DNA from: Desulfobacterales bacterium
Lineage (GTDB): Bacteria > Desulfobacterota > Desulfobacteria > Desulfobacterales > C00003106
Length of the DNA stretch: 15,543 nt
Direction of reading: 5' to 3'
NCBI GenBank assembly: GCA_030594505.1
Contig: JAUVFC010000011.1
Span: 1 to 15,543, forward strand
Within the stretch, counting starts at the first letter, position 1. The number at the start of each line of letters is the position of its first letter. The notes under the pieces are model-generated. The model was given only the letters and a program-made list of their open reading frames with translations. It was not told where the DNA came from and did not search any database. Made by a program: the position numbers and the translations under genes. Below, piece after piece: positions 6,728 to 14,727 of the stretch.

Positions 6728-7702
6728 ATGAAAAAGGGTATTAGGATCATGGTTGCGGCGGTTTTTGTCTTCCTGATGAGTTATGGGCTTTCAGAGGCTG
6801 TCGCGCATACCGGACTCAACATAGTTGTCAAGTCAAAAGTTTCAGTCAGGGGGGAGAAGATATATCTCGATGATATTGCCCGCATAAAAGGCGAGAGAAC
6901 CATTACGCAAGGTATCGGTTCTATTTGCCTGGGGAGTTCTCCAAGGCCTGGTAGTACCAGGGCGCTTAAAGGGGAAAGGATATCAACGATACTCCGTTCA
7001 AAACGATTTTGGCCTGCTGACGCAACCATAACAGTTCCTGAAACAGTAGAGGTTACAAGAAGGGGCCAAATAGTTTCCAGAGAGCGATACAAAGATTTAT
7101 TTTACAGATATGTATCAGATCATATTGGGGATAATGCTGACTTCAGCATAAGCAATTTTAAGGTGACAGGGAATCGATCTGTTCCTGAAGGCGCCGTCAC
7201 ATTGAAAATCGCGGACAATGGCGACAGAAAGATGTTGGGACGCATAAGCGTGACTTCCTTCGTGTATGTAGACGCCAGGAGCGCACAGCGCGTGACGCTT
7301 TCAGGATGGGTTAACCTGTTCAAGGGAGTGCCTTGTGCCGTACGTACGTTAAAAAGAGATGAAGTTGCGTCTGAAAATGATATAAAAATAATCCGTAAAG
7401 ATATATCCAGGCTCCCGTTAAACATTGTCTCGGATGCGAAAGAGGTCATAGGGAAAAGGCTTAAACATTCTGTCAGATCCGGTGAGTATCTGAGGGAGAA
7501 TATGTTTGAAAATGTTCCTGTGGTCAACAAGGGGGATCAGGTCGTCATTGTGGCGGAGTCAGGAGCGTTCAGGGTGACGGCAATTGGCAAAACCCTGGAG
7601 AAGGGATGCTCCGGAGATATAATCAGGGTGAAAAACTCCATGTCAAAAAAGATCATTTCGGCACAGATTATTGATGCATCAACAGTGAGGGTGCGATTTT
7701 AA
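6728..7702 (+). CDS. flgA: P-ring assembly chaperone FlgA
   Basis: The 324-aa product begins with a Sec signal peptide (basic MKKGIR, then a hydrophobic stretch to about residue 26, ending SEAVA), so it is periplasmic. The last 125 residues, from GVPCAVRTLKRDEV at about 200, are the SAF domain and linked beta part of FlgA, ending with VNKGDQVVIVAESGAF and the VTAIG-KTLEKG segment. It helps FlgI assemble around the rod. It is longer than the roughly 220-aa enterobacterial FlgA because of an N-terminal domain, as in many non-enteric bacteria. The ribosome binding site AAGAGGT overlaps the flgG stop, so translation is probably coupled. Confidence 0.88.
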   Translation: MKKGIRIMVAAVFVFLMSYGLSEAVAHTGLNIVVKSKVSVRGEKIYLDDIARIKGERTITQGIGSICLGSSPRPGSTRALKGERISTILRSKRFWPADATITVPETVEVTRRGQIVSRERYKDLFYRYVSDHIGDNADFSISNFKVTGNRSVPEGAVTLKIADNGDRKMLGRISVTSFVYVDARSAQRVTLSGWVNLFKGVPCAVRTLKRDEVASENDIKIIRKDISRLPLNIVSDAKEVIGKRLKHSVRSGEYLRENMFENVPVVNKGDQVVIVAESGAFRVTAIGKTLEKGCSGDIIRVKNSMSKKIISAQIIDASTVRVRF

Positions 7703-7725
7703 AAAAATAGGATTGTGGGGCCACT

Positions 7726-8454
7726 ATGAAGTCAAGACAAATAAAATCGTTTATTATTACAGCGTTATCATTGATATTGACATCAGGCTGCGCTTTTTTG
7801 ATTGAAAAGACGCCGGGGGAGGTTGCAATAGAAAAGGCAAAAAAACTTTCTCAACATAGATACTACCCCGATGAACCTCACAAAGAAGCGAAACCCGAGG
7901 CAGGATCACTTTGGGTTGAACATAATGCGAGACTCTTTACCGATATGAGGGCGCGGCGTCTGGATGATATTGTTACCGTCCGAATCTCTGAGAGTCCGAG
8001 CGGCAAGTTGAACGCAACGACCAATACGAGTAGAAGATCGAGTATTGAGGCCGGCATTACCGACCTTTTAGGATACATGAAAGGTTTGGAAGCAAAGAAC
8101 TCAAGACTTGACAGAACCAGTCTGTTTAATGCCAATTTCAGCCCGAAGTTTGAGGGACAAGGGAAGATTACCCGGGATGGAGAAGTAACAGCATATGTTA
8201 CGGCGCGGGTGATTCGCCTCTTTCCGAATGGGAACCTTTATATCAAGGGGAAAAGAGAGATAAAGGTAAACAATGAAACGCAATATATAACGATTTCCGG
8301 GATTATTCGACCAGAAGATATTTCTCCGGGCAATGAAATATCATCAACATACATAGCCGACGCCCGAATCGAATACTCCGGAAAGGGGGTTATTGCGGAG
8401 AGACAGAGGCCGGGCTGGCTTGCGCGCGCACTGGATTATATATGGCCGTTTTAG
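7726..8454 (+). CDS. flgH: flagellar L-ring lipoprotein FlgH
   Basis: The 242-aa product is a lipoprotein: a hydrophobic signal ends LTSGC, with the lipidated cysteine at residue 22. The mature part has the FlgH core: SLWVEHNARLFTDMRARRL, then DDIVTVRISESPSGKLNATT, a Ser/Asn-rich bridge, FEGQGKITRDGEVTAYVTAR, and LFPNGNLYIKGKREIKVNNE followed by ISGIIRPEDISPGNEISSTY. It forms the outer-membrane bushing of the rod. The ribosome binding site is weak (GGGG before ATG). Its stop codon is followed at once by palindromic repeat copy A. Confidence 0.93.
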   Translation: MKSRQIKSFIITALSLILTSGCAFLIEKTPGEVAIEKAKKLSQHRYYPDEPHKEAKPEAGSLWVEHNARLFTDMRARRLDDIVTVRISESPSGKLNATTNTSRRSSIEAGITDLLGYMKGLEAKNSRLDRTSLFNANFSPKFEGQGKITRDGEVTAYVTARVIRLFPNGNLYIKGKREIKVNNETQYITISGIIRPEDISPGNEISSTYIADARIEYSGKGVIAERQRPGWLARALDYIWPF

Positions 8455-8537
8455 CCCGGAAACGGCATCTTTTGCCCCAATACCCGGCAGAAACCTTTGT
8501 GCGGCCTTGTCTTGGGACAAAATCTGCCATTTCCGGA
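8455..8537. repeat. palindromic intergenic repeat, copy A
   Basis: The left arm 8455-8480 (CCCGGAAACGGCATC...) and right arm 8512-8537 (TTGGGACAAAATCTGCC...) are inverted with 21 of 26 bases matching. The loop carries CAATAC and TTGTGCGGCCTTGTCTTG (8497-8514), both also present in copy C at 14541-14680. The right arm recurs at 13000-13024 (copy B). It lies directly after the flgH stop and fills most of the 131-bp gap to flgI. It could act as a 3' stem-loop that tunes expression within the operon. Confidence 0.8.
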
Positions 8538-8585
8538 CAGAAACTGTTTATGAGTTATGCACAACACGATCTTAATGGGGGAATT

Positions 8586-9773
8586 ATGGACAGGCTAAGG
8601 AAACAATTAAAAATAATTGCGCTCGCCGTCAGTTTGTGCCTGACAATAGCTGTGTCGGCATATGGGGTCCGGATAAAGGATATATCAAAGATCAAGGGGA
8701 TACGAAACAATCAACTCTTAGGATACGGTCTGGTGGTTGGATTACAAGGGACTGGTGATAAGGTCGGCACCGGTTTTACTGTTCAGTCACTTGTCAATAT
8801 GATGGAACAGATGGGTATCCACATAGACAAGAATAGCGTAATGGTGAAAAATGTGGCAGCGGTTATTGTAACCGCCAAGATGCCCCCATTCGCAAGGATA
8901 GGAAACAAAATTGATGTGGTTATCTCGTCAATAGGTGATGCCAAAAGTCTTGTGGGGGGGACGCTCATTCTTACACCGTTGCGTGGTGTAAACGGAAAGG
9001 TATATGCCCTGGCACAGGGACCGCTATGCGTGGGCGGTTTTTCCGTCGGCGGAGCCGCCGGGGGAGGGGTGACAAAAAACCATCCTACTGCAGCAAGAAT
9101 TTCGCATGGGGCTACAATCGAAAGAGAGATTCCCACTAATATTCACGATAAAAATGAGTTGACGATTACCTTGAATAATCCGGATTTTACAACTGCCGTG
9201 CGAATGACTGAGACGATTAACAGAAAATTTAAAAGTGAACTTGCTGTTCCCGTGGATTCAGGAACATTGGAATTGACAATCCCCGCTCTCTTTAAAAAGA
9301 ATCTCATTCGGATGATCTCAATGATTGAGAATCTGGAGGTAACGCCGGATGCCATTGCCAAGGTTATTCTCAACGAAAAGACCGGTACGGTTGTAATCGG
9401 TGAGAATGTCAAAATCTCAACTGTGGCTGTGGCTCATGGCAATCTAAATATCATGATTAAAGAAAGTGCCAGTGTCTATCAACCGGCCCCATTTGCGCCT
9501 GCTCCCCCTGAAGGGGCCGAAACAGTGGTGACGGATATTGAAAACGGCGGTGTGATTACGGCGCCCGGAGGGCAGACAATAATTATACCCGAATCAATGG
9601 TAGTTGTAGAGGAGGAAAAAAAGAAGACCTTAATGATGCTTCCCGCAGGAACCACCATTGGGGATCTGGTGCGTGCGCTCAATGCCATTGGGGTAACCCC
9701 GAGAGACCTTATTACCATCTTTCAGTCGATAAAGGCCGCCGGCGCGTTACAGGCAGTGTTAGAGATTATATAA
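8586..9773 (+). CDS. flgI: flagellar P-ring protein FlgI
   Basis: The 395-aa precursor has a Sec signal peptide (MDRLRKQLK, then a hydrophobic core to about AVSA at 22-25), and the mature protein starts near VRIKDISKIKGIRNNQLLGY. Strong FlgI motifs follow: GLVVGLQGTGDK, GGTLILTPLRGVNGKVYALA, GPLCVGGFSVGG, and the C-terminal IGDLVRALNAIGVTPRDLI and SIKAAGALQAVL. It builds the periplasmic ring around the rod with FlgA's help. It is about 25 residues longer than usual because of an extra segment at about 304-328 rich in Pro, Ala and Glu. I chose ATG 8586 because it gives a proper signal peptide; the frame is open back to 8442, but that part is the repeat copy A. A GGGGG run gives a modest ribosome binding site. 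Confidence 0.93.
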   Translation: MDRLRKQLKIIALAVSLCLTIAVSAYGVRIKDISKIKGIRNNQLLGYGLVVGLQGTGDKVGTGFTVQSLVNMMEQMGIHIDKNSVMVKNVAAVIVTAKMPPFARIGNKIDVVISSIGDAKSLVGGTLILTPLRGVNGKVYALAQGPLCVGGFSVGGAAGGGVTKNHPTAARISHGATIEREIPTNIHDKNELTITLNNPDFTTAVRMTETINRKFKSELAVPVDSGTLELTIPALFKKNLIRMISMIENLEVTPDAIAKVILNEKTGTVVIGENVKISTVAVAHGNLNIMIKESASVYQPAPFAPAPPEGAETVVTDIENGGVITAPGGQTIIIPESMVVVEEEKKKTLMMLPAGTTIGDLVRALNAIGVTPRDLITIFQSIKAAGALQAVLEII

Positions 9774-9796
9774 CCTAAAGTAGATAGGGAAAGGAT

Positions 9797-10093
9797 ATGC
9801 CAACGGAAATACCAACATCAGCAGCAGCCGGTACGCCAAACAATGTTAACACTTTCGACGGAAGAAGGCTTAAAAAGGCTTGTAGGGACTTTGAGGCGAT
9901 CTTTATTACTAACATGTTAAAAGAAATGAGAAAAAGTATTCCTAAAACAGGCTTTTTGGACTCAAGCCATGCAAGTGATATATACCGGTCCATGATGGAC
10001 CAAAAGATTGCAGAGAAGATTGCAAATGACAGGGGGTTGGGAATGGGTGAAATGTTGTTCAAACAACTCCGGCAATATAGTATGGGCCGATGA
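9797..10093 (+). CDS. flgJ: rod-binding protein FlgJ, N-terminal domain only
   Basis: The 98-aa product matches the rod-capping domain of FlgJ: LKKACRDFEAIFITNMLKEM, an RKSIPK...GFLDSSHASDIY stretch, then MMDQKIAEKIANDRGLGMGE. This domain serves as scaffold for rod assembly in the periplasm. The C-terminal glucosaminidase domain of enteric FlgJ is absent, and the next gene is flgN, so a separate muramidase must open the wall. Such single-domain FlgJ is common outside beta- and gammaproteobacteria. A GGGAAAGG ribosome binding site stands close before ATG 9797. Its stop overlaps an ATG at 10090 that is open into flgN. Confidence 0.88.
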   Translation: MPTEIPTSAAAGTPNNVNTFDGRRLKKACRDFEAIFITNMLKEMRKSIPKTGFLDSSHASDIYRSMMDQKIAEKIANDRGLGMGEMLFKQLRQYSMGR

Positions 10094-10149
10094 TTTCTTC
10101 AGGAAACAAGTCCTTTGTCCGAATAGTACTAAAAGGCGGTGAGGCGGTT

Positions 10150-10650
10150 ATGGAAATAAAGTTAGATATGATTGAAAAGGATTTACAGAAAAAAGTCTTA
10201 TTATATAAGGAGATTGTGGAGTGCCTGAAAAGGGAGCGCAAGTGTCTCATAGACGTCGATATGGACAAACTGTGGAATATTTCCAAAGAAAAACATAACA
10301 TTGTTTCAGAGATACACGCGATTCGCAAGACGCTGCTTGAACGTGTCCGTGATATTGTTCCCGAATTCCATACGGACGGAAAAGATTTCCGGCTTTCTCA
10401 AATAAGTCCTTACATTCCACCTGATTATCAGGAACGATTTAAAAATCTATATCACACCATTATGGGATTAAAAGCGGAAATTAAAACGCGCGGCAGCGAA
10501 AATACGCTTATTATTGAAGACTCTATCGGAGTCCTTGACGAAATAATTTCGATTATTACAGAGGCAGGGAGATCACAAGCGACATACAACCGCGAATGTT
10601 GTTTGGATGGAAGATCCCAGGGCAATATACTGCTCCACAGGGAGGCATAA
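10150..10650 (+). CDS. flgN: FlgN-like export chaperone
   Basis: The 166-aa product is mainly helical with heptad-like hydrophobic spacing (LYKEIVECLKRERKCLIDVD, then LWNISKEKHNIVSEIHAIRK) and has the length and position of FlgN. FlgN keeps FlgK and FlgL soluble in the cytoplasm and delivers them to the export gate, and here it sits directly before both. FlgN proteins diverge strongly, so the call depends on helical pattern plus context. I chose ATG 10150, 5 nt after GGTGAGG; an upstream ATG at 10090 overlaps the flgJ stop in an ATGA arrangement and would add 20 residues. The stop at 10648-10650 is 2 bp before flgK, whose ribosome binding site lies inside this gene. Confidence 0.75.
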   Translation: MEIKLDMIEKDLQKKVLLYKEIVECLKRERKCLIDVDMDKLWNISKEKHNIVSEIHAIRKTLLERVRDIVPEFHTDGKDFRLSQISPYIPPDYQERFKNLYHTIMGLKAEIKTRGSENTLIIEDSIGVLDEIISIITEAGRSQATYNRECCLDGRSQGNILLHREA

Positions 10651-10652
10651 CA

Positions 10653-12983
10653 GTGTCAGGAATAAGCGCTTTATTAAATATAGCAAAAGATGCGCTTTTA
10701 AGTCAGCGGTATGCTATTGATGTTGTCAGTCATAATATAGCCAATGTCGATACAGAAGGGTACTCAAGACAAAGGGTCGAACTGCAGGCCAAAGATGCAA
10801 TTACCTATGGTGGTCTATTATTAGGAAGTGGCGTTGAAATCGCCGGTGTTACAAGAATCGCCGATAAATTTATAGAAGCAAGGATAGCCGACCGCAAGTC
10901 AGACTCGACCTCGCTTGAAGTGGCGGAAAATTACATGGCAATCCTTGAAGCGATATTCAGCGAGACCTCGGAAAATGGATTGAGCGCGCACCTGGCAGAA
11001 TTCTGGAATGCCTGGCACGATCTTTCAAACAATCCTTCAGGAGACCCGGAACGGACCGTGCTTTACGAAAAGAGTATGCTGTTAGACGAGGCTTTTAAAA
11101 ACATTGATACAGATTTGGGGCAGTTTGTCGCAGAGCTGAATCAATTGATTATCAGTGGAGTGGAAAAGATAAATAGTATCACGGCTTCCATTGCCGACCT
11201 CAACAACCAGATTGTAGGATTGGAAACGGGGAAGGTCGCCAATGATTTGAGAGATAGACGCAACGTTCTGCTGAATCAACTATCCGAATATATCGGTAAC
11301 AAATGGTTTGAGGAGGAGAATGGATCGGTTACCGTGATAACCGGCAGAGGACATGTGCTGGTTTCAAGGGATGAAAGCAATGCAATGAGTATTGAAAGCT
11401 CCAGGGTAAAATTGGAAACCTCCGGCGATTCGAGCGCTGATCTGACCGACGCGATTACGGGCGGCAAGCTCGGTGGGTGGTTAGATATAAAGGATGAAAT
11501 TGTCCCCAAGATTCAGGCAGACTTAGACGCTCTTGTCAAATCATTTATTGGAGAGGTCAACAAAATACACAGCCAGGGCGCGGGGCTCAGTTTCTTTGAC
11601 AGCGCAATTACCGGAACCTATGTAACTGACGCAACCGGGCTGCTCGACACACTCGATTTCGGGCAAGAGATAGATTATGCAAAGGATCTGACTATATGGG
11701 TCAACGATAATAATGGCACGGCAGATACTATTGACGATGTCTTGAATTCAGTAACCGTTGATATGGGGATTTCAAGCCCCACAACGCCTGTAATCGCAGG
11801 GGCATCCGGCTTTGCAGACAAAGTCTATACGTTTACGGTTACGAGTTCAGATAACCCAACTGTAGGAGTCGGGAATCCTCAGACCTTACAGTGGGAAAGA
11901 TTTGACACGTCCGGCAATTGGGAGGCGACCGGGACTGTTAATGTTAATGGCGCGGGGAATTATGCCGTTCAGGGGGCTATGCAATTAACACTTGCCGATG
12001 GAGACACTCTTGTCGAAGGGAATACCTTTACCGTAAATACCGATGGCGGAGGCAACCCGGACCCCTTATCCGCGACTGTTTCAGGTACGGCAAACAGTGC
12101 CCTGGATAGCTATATATTTACGGTAAGCGGGGGAGGGGGGACCATAGGAACCGATGCGATTACCGTGGATTGGCACAATACCATAAATTCCGGCACGATT
12201 GAAATCCCTGTTGCCGGCGGGGCCGTTACCGTAGACGGCATGACCCTGAACTTTGCCTCGGGTACCCTTGTCGGCGGTGACGCATTCGTTATTACGACCG
12301 ACGTGAACAAGAATGCTACCCTGAAGCCCTCTTCGGATTGGCACTGGACAATTACTTCATTGGCGGATCAGATCAACAGGGAAATCACCAATGCAGGCCT
12401 GACCGGCTTGACAGCTTCAGTCACAGGCAATGCTTTGACGTTAACGCCGGATTCCGCCAATTATACTTACGCTTTTTCAGACGACGGCTCCAATATCCTG
12501 GCGGCGCTCGGCATCAACACCTTTTTCCAGGGTGACGATGCAAATTCCATAGCGATAAATGGTGTGATTGATGATACCGATAATATTGCGGCAACGAAAA
12601 TTGACGCCACCGGAAATCTTGCGGTCGGCGATAACAGTAATGCCCTGAATATTGCCGACCTTCAGTATAAAGAGGTGTCCATACAGAGATGGATATATAA
12701 TCGGGGTTCAGCCCCTACATCACAAGATGCTTCATCTACATTGGAAGATTATTATTATACATTGGTTAGTTCGATTGGGATCAAATCGGAAAGTATCACC
12801 AGAGGGAGAGAATTTAACGAGTCTATTGTCTACAAACTGACTGAAGTGCGGAATGGTATTTCAGCGGTCTCCCTTGATGAAGAACTGGCCAATCTTATTA
12901 AGTTTCAGCATGCCTATGTGGCCGCAGCAAAGTTGATCGGTGTTGCTGATGAAATGCTTACAATATTGATGGATGTAAAATAA
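10653..12983 (+). CDS. flgK: hook-filament junction protein FlgK (HAP1), enlarged
   Basis: The 776-aa product starts with the FlgK D0/D1 region: LLNIAKDALLSQRYAIDVVS, then HNIANVDTEGYSRQRVEL, followed by LAEFWNAWHDLSNNPSGDPE and LRDRRNVLLNQLSEYIG, and ends with SLDEELANLIKFQHAYVAAA and KLIGVADEMLTILMDV. It forms the first junction ring between hook and filament. It is over 200 residues longer than enteric FlgK (about 550). Most of the excess is a block at about 376-569 made of two beta-rich units (YTFTV from 392, YIFTV from 487, ending SDWHWT) inserted before SLADQINREI; flgL has the homologous block. The start is GTG 10653, 7 nt after AGGGAGG. Confidence 0.93.
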   Translation: MSGISALLNIAKDALLSQRYAIDVVSHNIANVDTEGYSRQRVELQAKDAITYGGLLLGSGVEIAGVTRIADKFIEARIADRKSDSTSLEVAENYMAILEAIFSETSENGLSAHLAEFWNAWHDLSNNPSGDPERTVLYEKSMLLDEAFKNIDTDLGQFVAELNQLIISGVEKINSITASIADLNNQIVGLETGKVANDLRDRRNVLLNQLSEYIGNKWFEEENGSVTVITGRGHVLVSRDESNAMSIESSRVKLETSGDSSADLTDAITGGKLGGWLDIKDEIVPKIQADLDALVKSFIGEVNKIHSQGAGLSFFDSAITGTYVTDATGLLDTLDFGQEIDYAKDLTIWVNDNNGTADTIDDVLNSVTVDMGISSPTTPVIAGASGFADKVYTFTVTSSDNPTVGVGNPQTLQWERFDTSGNWEATGTVNVNGAGNYAVQGAMQLTLADGDTLVEGNTFTVNTDGGGNPDPLSATVSGTANSALDSYIFTVSGGGGTIGTDAITVDWHNTINSGTIEIPVAGGAVTVDGMTLNFASGTLVGGDAFVITTDVNKNATLKPSSDWHWTITSLADQINREITNAGLTGLTASVTGNALTLTPDSANYTYAFSDDGSNILAALGINTFFQGDDANSIAINGVIDDTDNIAATKIDATGNLAVGDNSNALNIADLQYKEVSIQRWIYNRGSAPTSQDASSTLEDYYYTLVSSIGIKSESITRGREFNESIVYKLTEVRNGISAVSLDEELANLIKFQHAYVAAAKLIGVADEMLTILMDVK
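11817..12359 (+). repeat. FlgK copy of the shared insertion module
   Basis: This encodes FlgK residues 389-569. It shares long near-identical DNA stretches with flgL at 13650-14201: ATAGGAACCGATGCGATTAC at 12144-12163 (19 of 20 against 13959-13978) and 25 of 26 bases at 12333-12358 against 14175-14200. Two tandem units make it up, each with a YxFTV strand, a D-x-hydrophobic-x-W strand and a GTLVxGDxF strand. Confidence 0.8.
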
Positions 12984-12999
12984 TTGCGGAGAACGAGTG

Positions 13000-13024
13000 T
13001 TGGGACAAAGTCTGCCGTTTCCGG
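13000..13024. repeat. palindromic intergenic repeat, copy B (right arm only)
   Basis: This 25-bp stretch in the flgK-flgL gap matches the right arm of copy A (8512-8536) at 23 of 25 positions, both beginning TTGGGACAAA. No complementary left arm is visible before it, so it appears truncated; TGCGG at about 12985 may be a remnant of the core. Confidence 0.7.
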
Positions 13025-13049
13025 GTGGACACCAACGAGGGAATCGGAT

Positions 13050-14540
13050 ATGAGGGTAACAACAAAAGGCATTTATGATAACATTATAGCTAACTTAGGC
13101 GTTATTGCCGAAGATCTGAAAAATGCGAATGAGGTGGTGGCAACCGGTAAAAGGATCAACAGTCTCTCTGATGATCCTCTCGGACTCAACACGGTGCTCA
13201 ACCTACGATCGGCACGATCAAATATAGAACAATTGCACAGAAATATCAGCATTGCGAGAACATGGCTGAATTCAGTGGAATCCGCCTTGGGCAGTGTAAT
13301 CGATCTTGTCGTTGATGCAAATGTTTTGTGCATTCAGATGGCTAATGATACAATAGGAGCCGACCAACGGGTTGTTGCGGCGACTACCATTCAAACATAT
13401 TTGGAAAAGTTGAAAGGTTTGGCTAATGCCGATGTCAACGGCCGGTACATATTCGCAGGATCGAAGACAGACGCGGCCCCCTTTGAGATCGACGGGACTT
13501 ACAATGGTGACAGCAATCCCTTTTCGGTAAAGATCGGGAAAAATATGAATATTGAGGCGGGAAGAGATGGAGAGGCAGTTTTTGGCGCTCCTGAGGTGCC
13601 CATTGTTTCAACCTCTGAAATGACTGTAAACGGAGGCGGTGGCGTAACAGACAAAACCTATACATTTACAGTTACAACCGGGGGAACGGTTGAGGACAAT
13701 GATTCGATCATACATTGGGAAAATGACAATCTCCCCGTCGACAGCGGGGATGTTCTCATAGATAGTGGCGCAGGGGTATATAATTTCGGAGGAATTCTAT
13801 TAGAATTCACTGATGGGACCCTTGTGGAAGATAATTCATTTAGCCTGAAGACCGATGGTACAGGCGCCCCGGTCGAATTCATAGCAACCGTTTCAGATTG
13901 TAGGGCAAACGAGGCCTTAGCGACCTATACTTTCACAGTTGGCGGGGCAGGGGGGACGATAGGAACCGATGCAATTACTCTGGATTGGGAATGCAAAGGC
14001 ACCCTGGACCCTTTTGCCACCGTAGTAAAAGATGGCACCATAGTAATTCCCGCGAGTGGAGGAGAGGTTACCGTAGACGGGATGACCGTGGACTTTGTCT
14101 CAGGGATACTTGAGGATGGAGAGTCTTTCGTTATTACGACAGACGTTCACAAGGTTCCCACCCTGCAACCTCCCTCGGATTGGCACTGGACAACTACTTC
14201 GGGGGGTGAAGACGATATATTTAAGACCCTGCTTGACCTGAAGACAGCCCTGGAGACTGATGATGTCGCCGAAATTCAAGTGCAGATGGACCGATTGGAC
14301 CGCCACATTAATCATATAAATGCAATAATTTCCGATACGGGACAAAAAGAGATTCGCCTCGATATTCGAAATAAAATCATTGGTGATCTCGATTTCGCTT
14401 ATACTGAAAGGATATCAAAGCTCGAAGATGCTGACATAATTCATGCGGTGGTAGAATTAAAAGCAAAGGAGATGGCCTATCAGGCTGCTTTGACGGCGAC
14501 CGGCAAGGCTATGGAGTTGAGTTTGGTTGATTATATATAG
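13050..14540 (+). CDS. flgL: hook-filament junction protein FlgL (HAP3), enlarged
   Basis: The 496-aa product has flagellin-like ends: MRVTTKGIYDNIIANL, then ATGKRINSLSDDPLGLNTVL and NADVNGRYIFAGSKTDAAPF, and at the C-terminus LEDADIIHAVVELKAKEMAY and QAALTATGKAMELSLVDYI. It forms the second junction ring, on which the filament starts. Enteric FlgL is about 317 aa; the excess is a block at about 201-384 between AVFG and DDIFKTLLDL, homologous to the block in FlgK. The start is ATG 13050, 9 nt after a GAGG motif; the frame is open back to 12984 across repeat copy B, which is rejected. Three of its cysteines (DANVLC, SDCR, DWECK) include two in the module. Confidence 0.92.
   Translation: MRVTTKGIYDNIIANLGVIAEDLKNANEVVATGKRINSLSDDPLGLNTVLNLRSARSNIEQLHRNISIARTWLNSVESALGSVIDLVVDANVLCIQMANDTIGADQRVVAATTIQTYLEKLKGLANADVNGRYIFAGSKTDAAPFEIDGTYNGDSNPFSVKIGKNMNIEAGRDGEAVFGAPEVPIVSTSEMTVNGGGGVTDKTYTFTVTTGGTVEDNDSIIHWENDNLPVDSGDVLIDSGAGVYNFGGILLEFTDGTLVEDNSFSLKTDGTGAPVEFIATVSDCRANEALATYTFTVGGAGGTIGTDAITLDWECKGTLDPFATVVKDGTIVIPASGGEVTVDGMTVDFVSGILEDGESFVITTDVHKVPTLQPPSDWHWTTTSGGEDDIFKTLLDLKTALETDDVAEIQVQMDRLDRHINHINAIISDTGQKEIRLDIRNKIIGDLDFAYTERISKLEDADIIHAVVELKAKEMAYQAALTATGKAMELSLVDYI
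13650..14201 (+). repeat. FlgL copy of the shared insertion module
   Basis: This encodes FlgL residues 201-384 and aligns end to end with FlgK residues 389-569, including unit 1 (DKTYTFTVTTGG), unit 2 (YTFTVGGAGGTIGTDAITLD), VTVDGMT, SFVITTDV and the closing SDWHWT. Unit 2 is much better conserved at DNA level than unit 1. Confidence 0.8.
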
Positions 14541-14680
14541 TTTTCGGCTGAGAATGGCAGATGTGGATCAATACTGCGTTCTCCGCGGATTTTGATCCTC
14601 AACGTAGCGTTGCTACGCCTGCGGTCAAAATCCTTGTGCGGCCTTGTCTTGAACCACATCTGTCATTCTCAGCTCGAAAA
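14541..14680. repeat. palindromic intergenic repeat, copy C (complete)
   Basis: This nested palindrome starts right after the flgL stop. The outer arms are 14541-14566 (TTTTCGGCTGAGAATGGCAG...) and 14654-14680, pairing at about 25 of 27 positions. The inner arms are GGATTTTGATC (14587-14597) and GGTCAAAATCC (14623-14633). The centre is a perfect CGTAGC-GTT-GCTACG hairpin (14603-14617). It shares CAATAC and TTGTGCGGCCTTGTCTTG (14634-14651) with copy A. No protein is encoded. It may mark or cause partial termination before csrA. Confidence 0.85.
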
Positions 14681-14727
14681 CAGTGTGAGCTTAAGAGGCT
14701 TAATTAAATGCGCCAGGGAGGGTGCTT

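Noticed and set aside
8442..8585. Longer FlgI start
   Set aside because: The added codons overlap flgH and translate palindromic repeat copy A; a proper signal peptide begins at ATG 8586.
12081..12344. Antisense open frame of 87 codons within flgK
   Set aside because: It is a frame shadow of the low-complexity insertion module, without ribosome binding site; a similar shadow occurs in flgL at 14100-14345.
12984..13049. Longer FlgL start
   Set aside because: The extra codons come from repeat copy B; FlgL begins at MRVTTKGIY after a GAGG motif.
8455..14680. Palindromic repeats as remnants of an insertion sequence carrying a transposase
   Set aside because: No copy encodes a protein and the flanking genes are intact; they are better described as short non-coding palindromic repeats.
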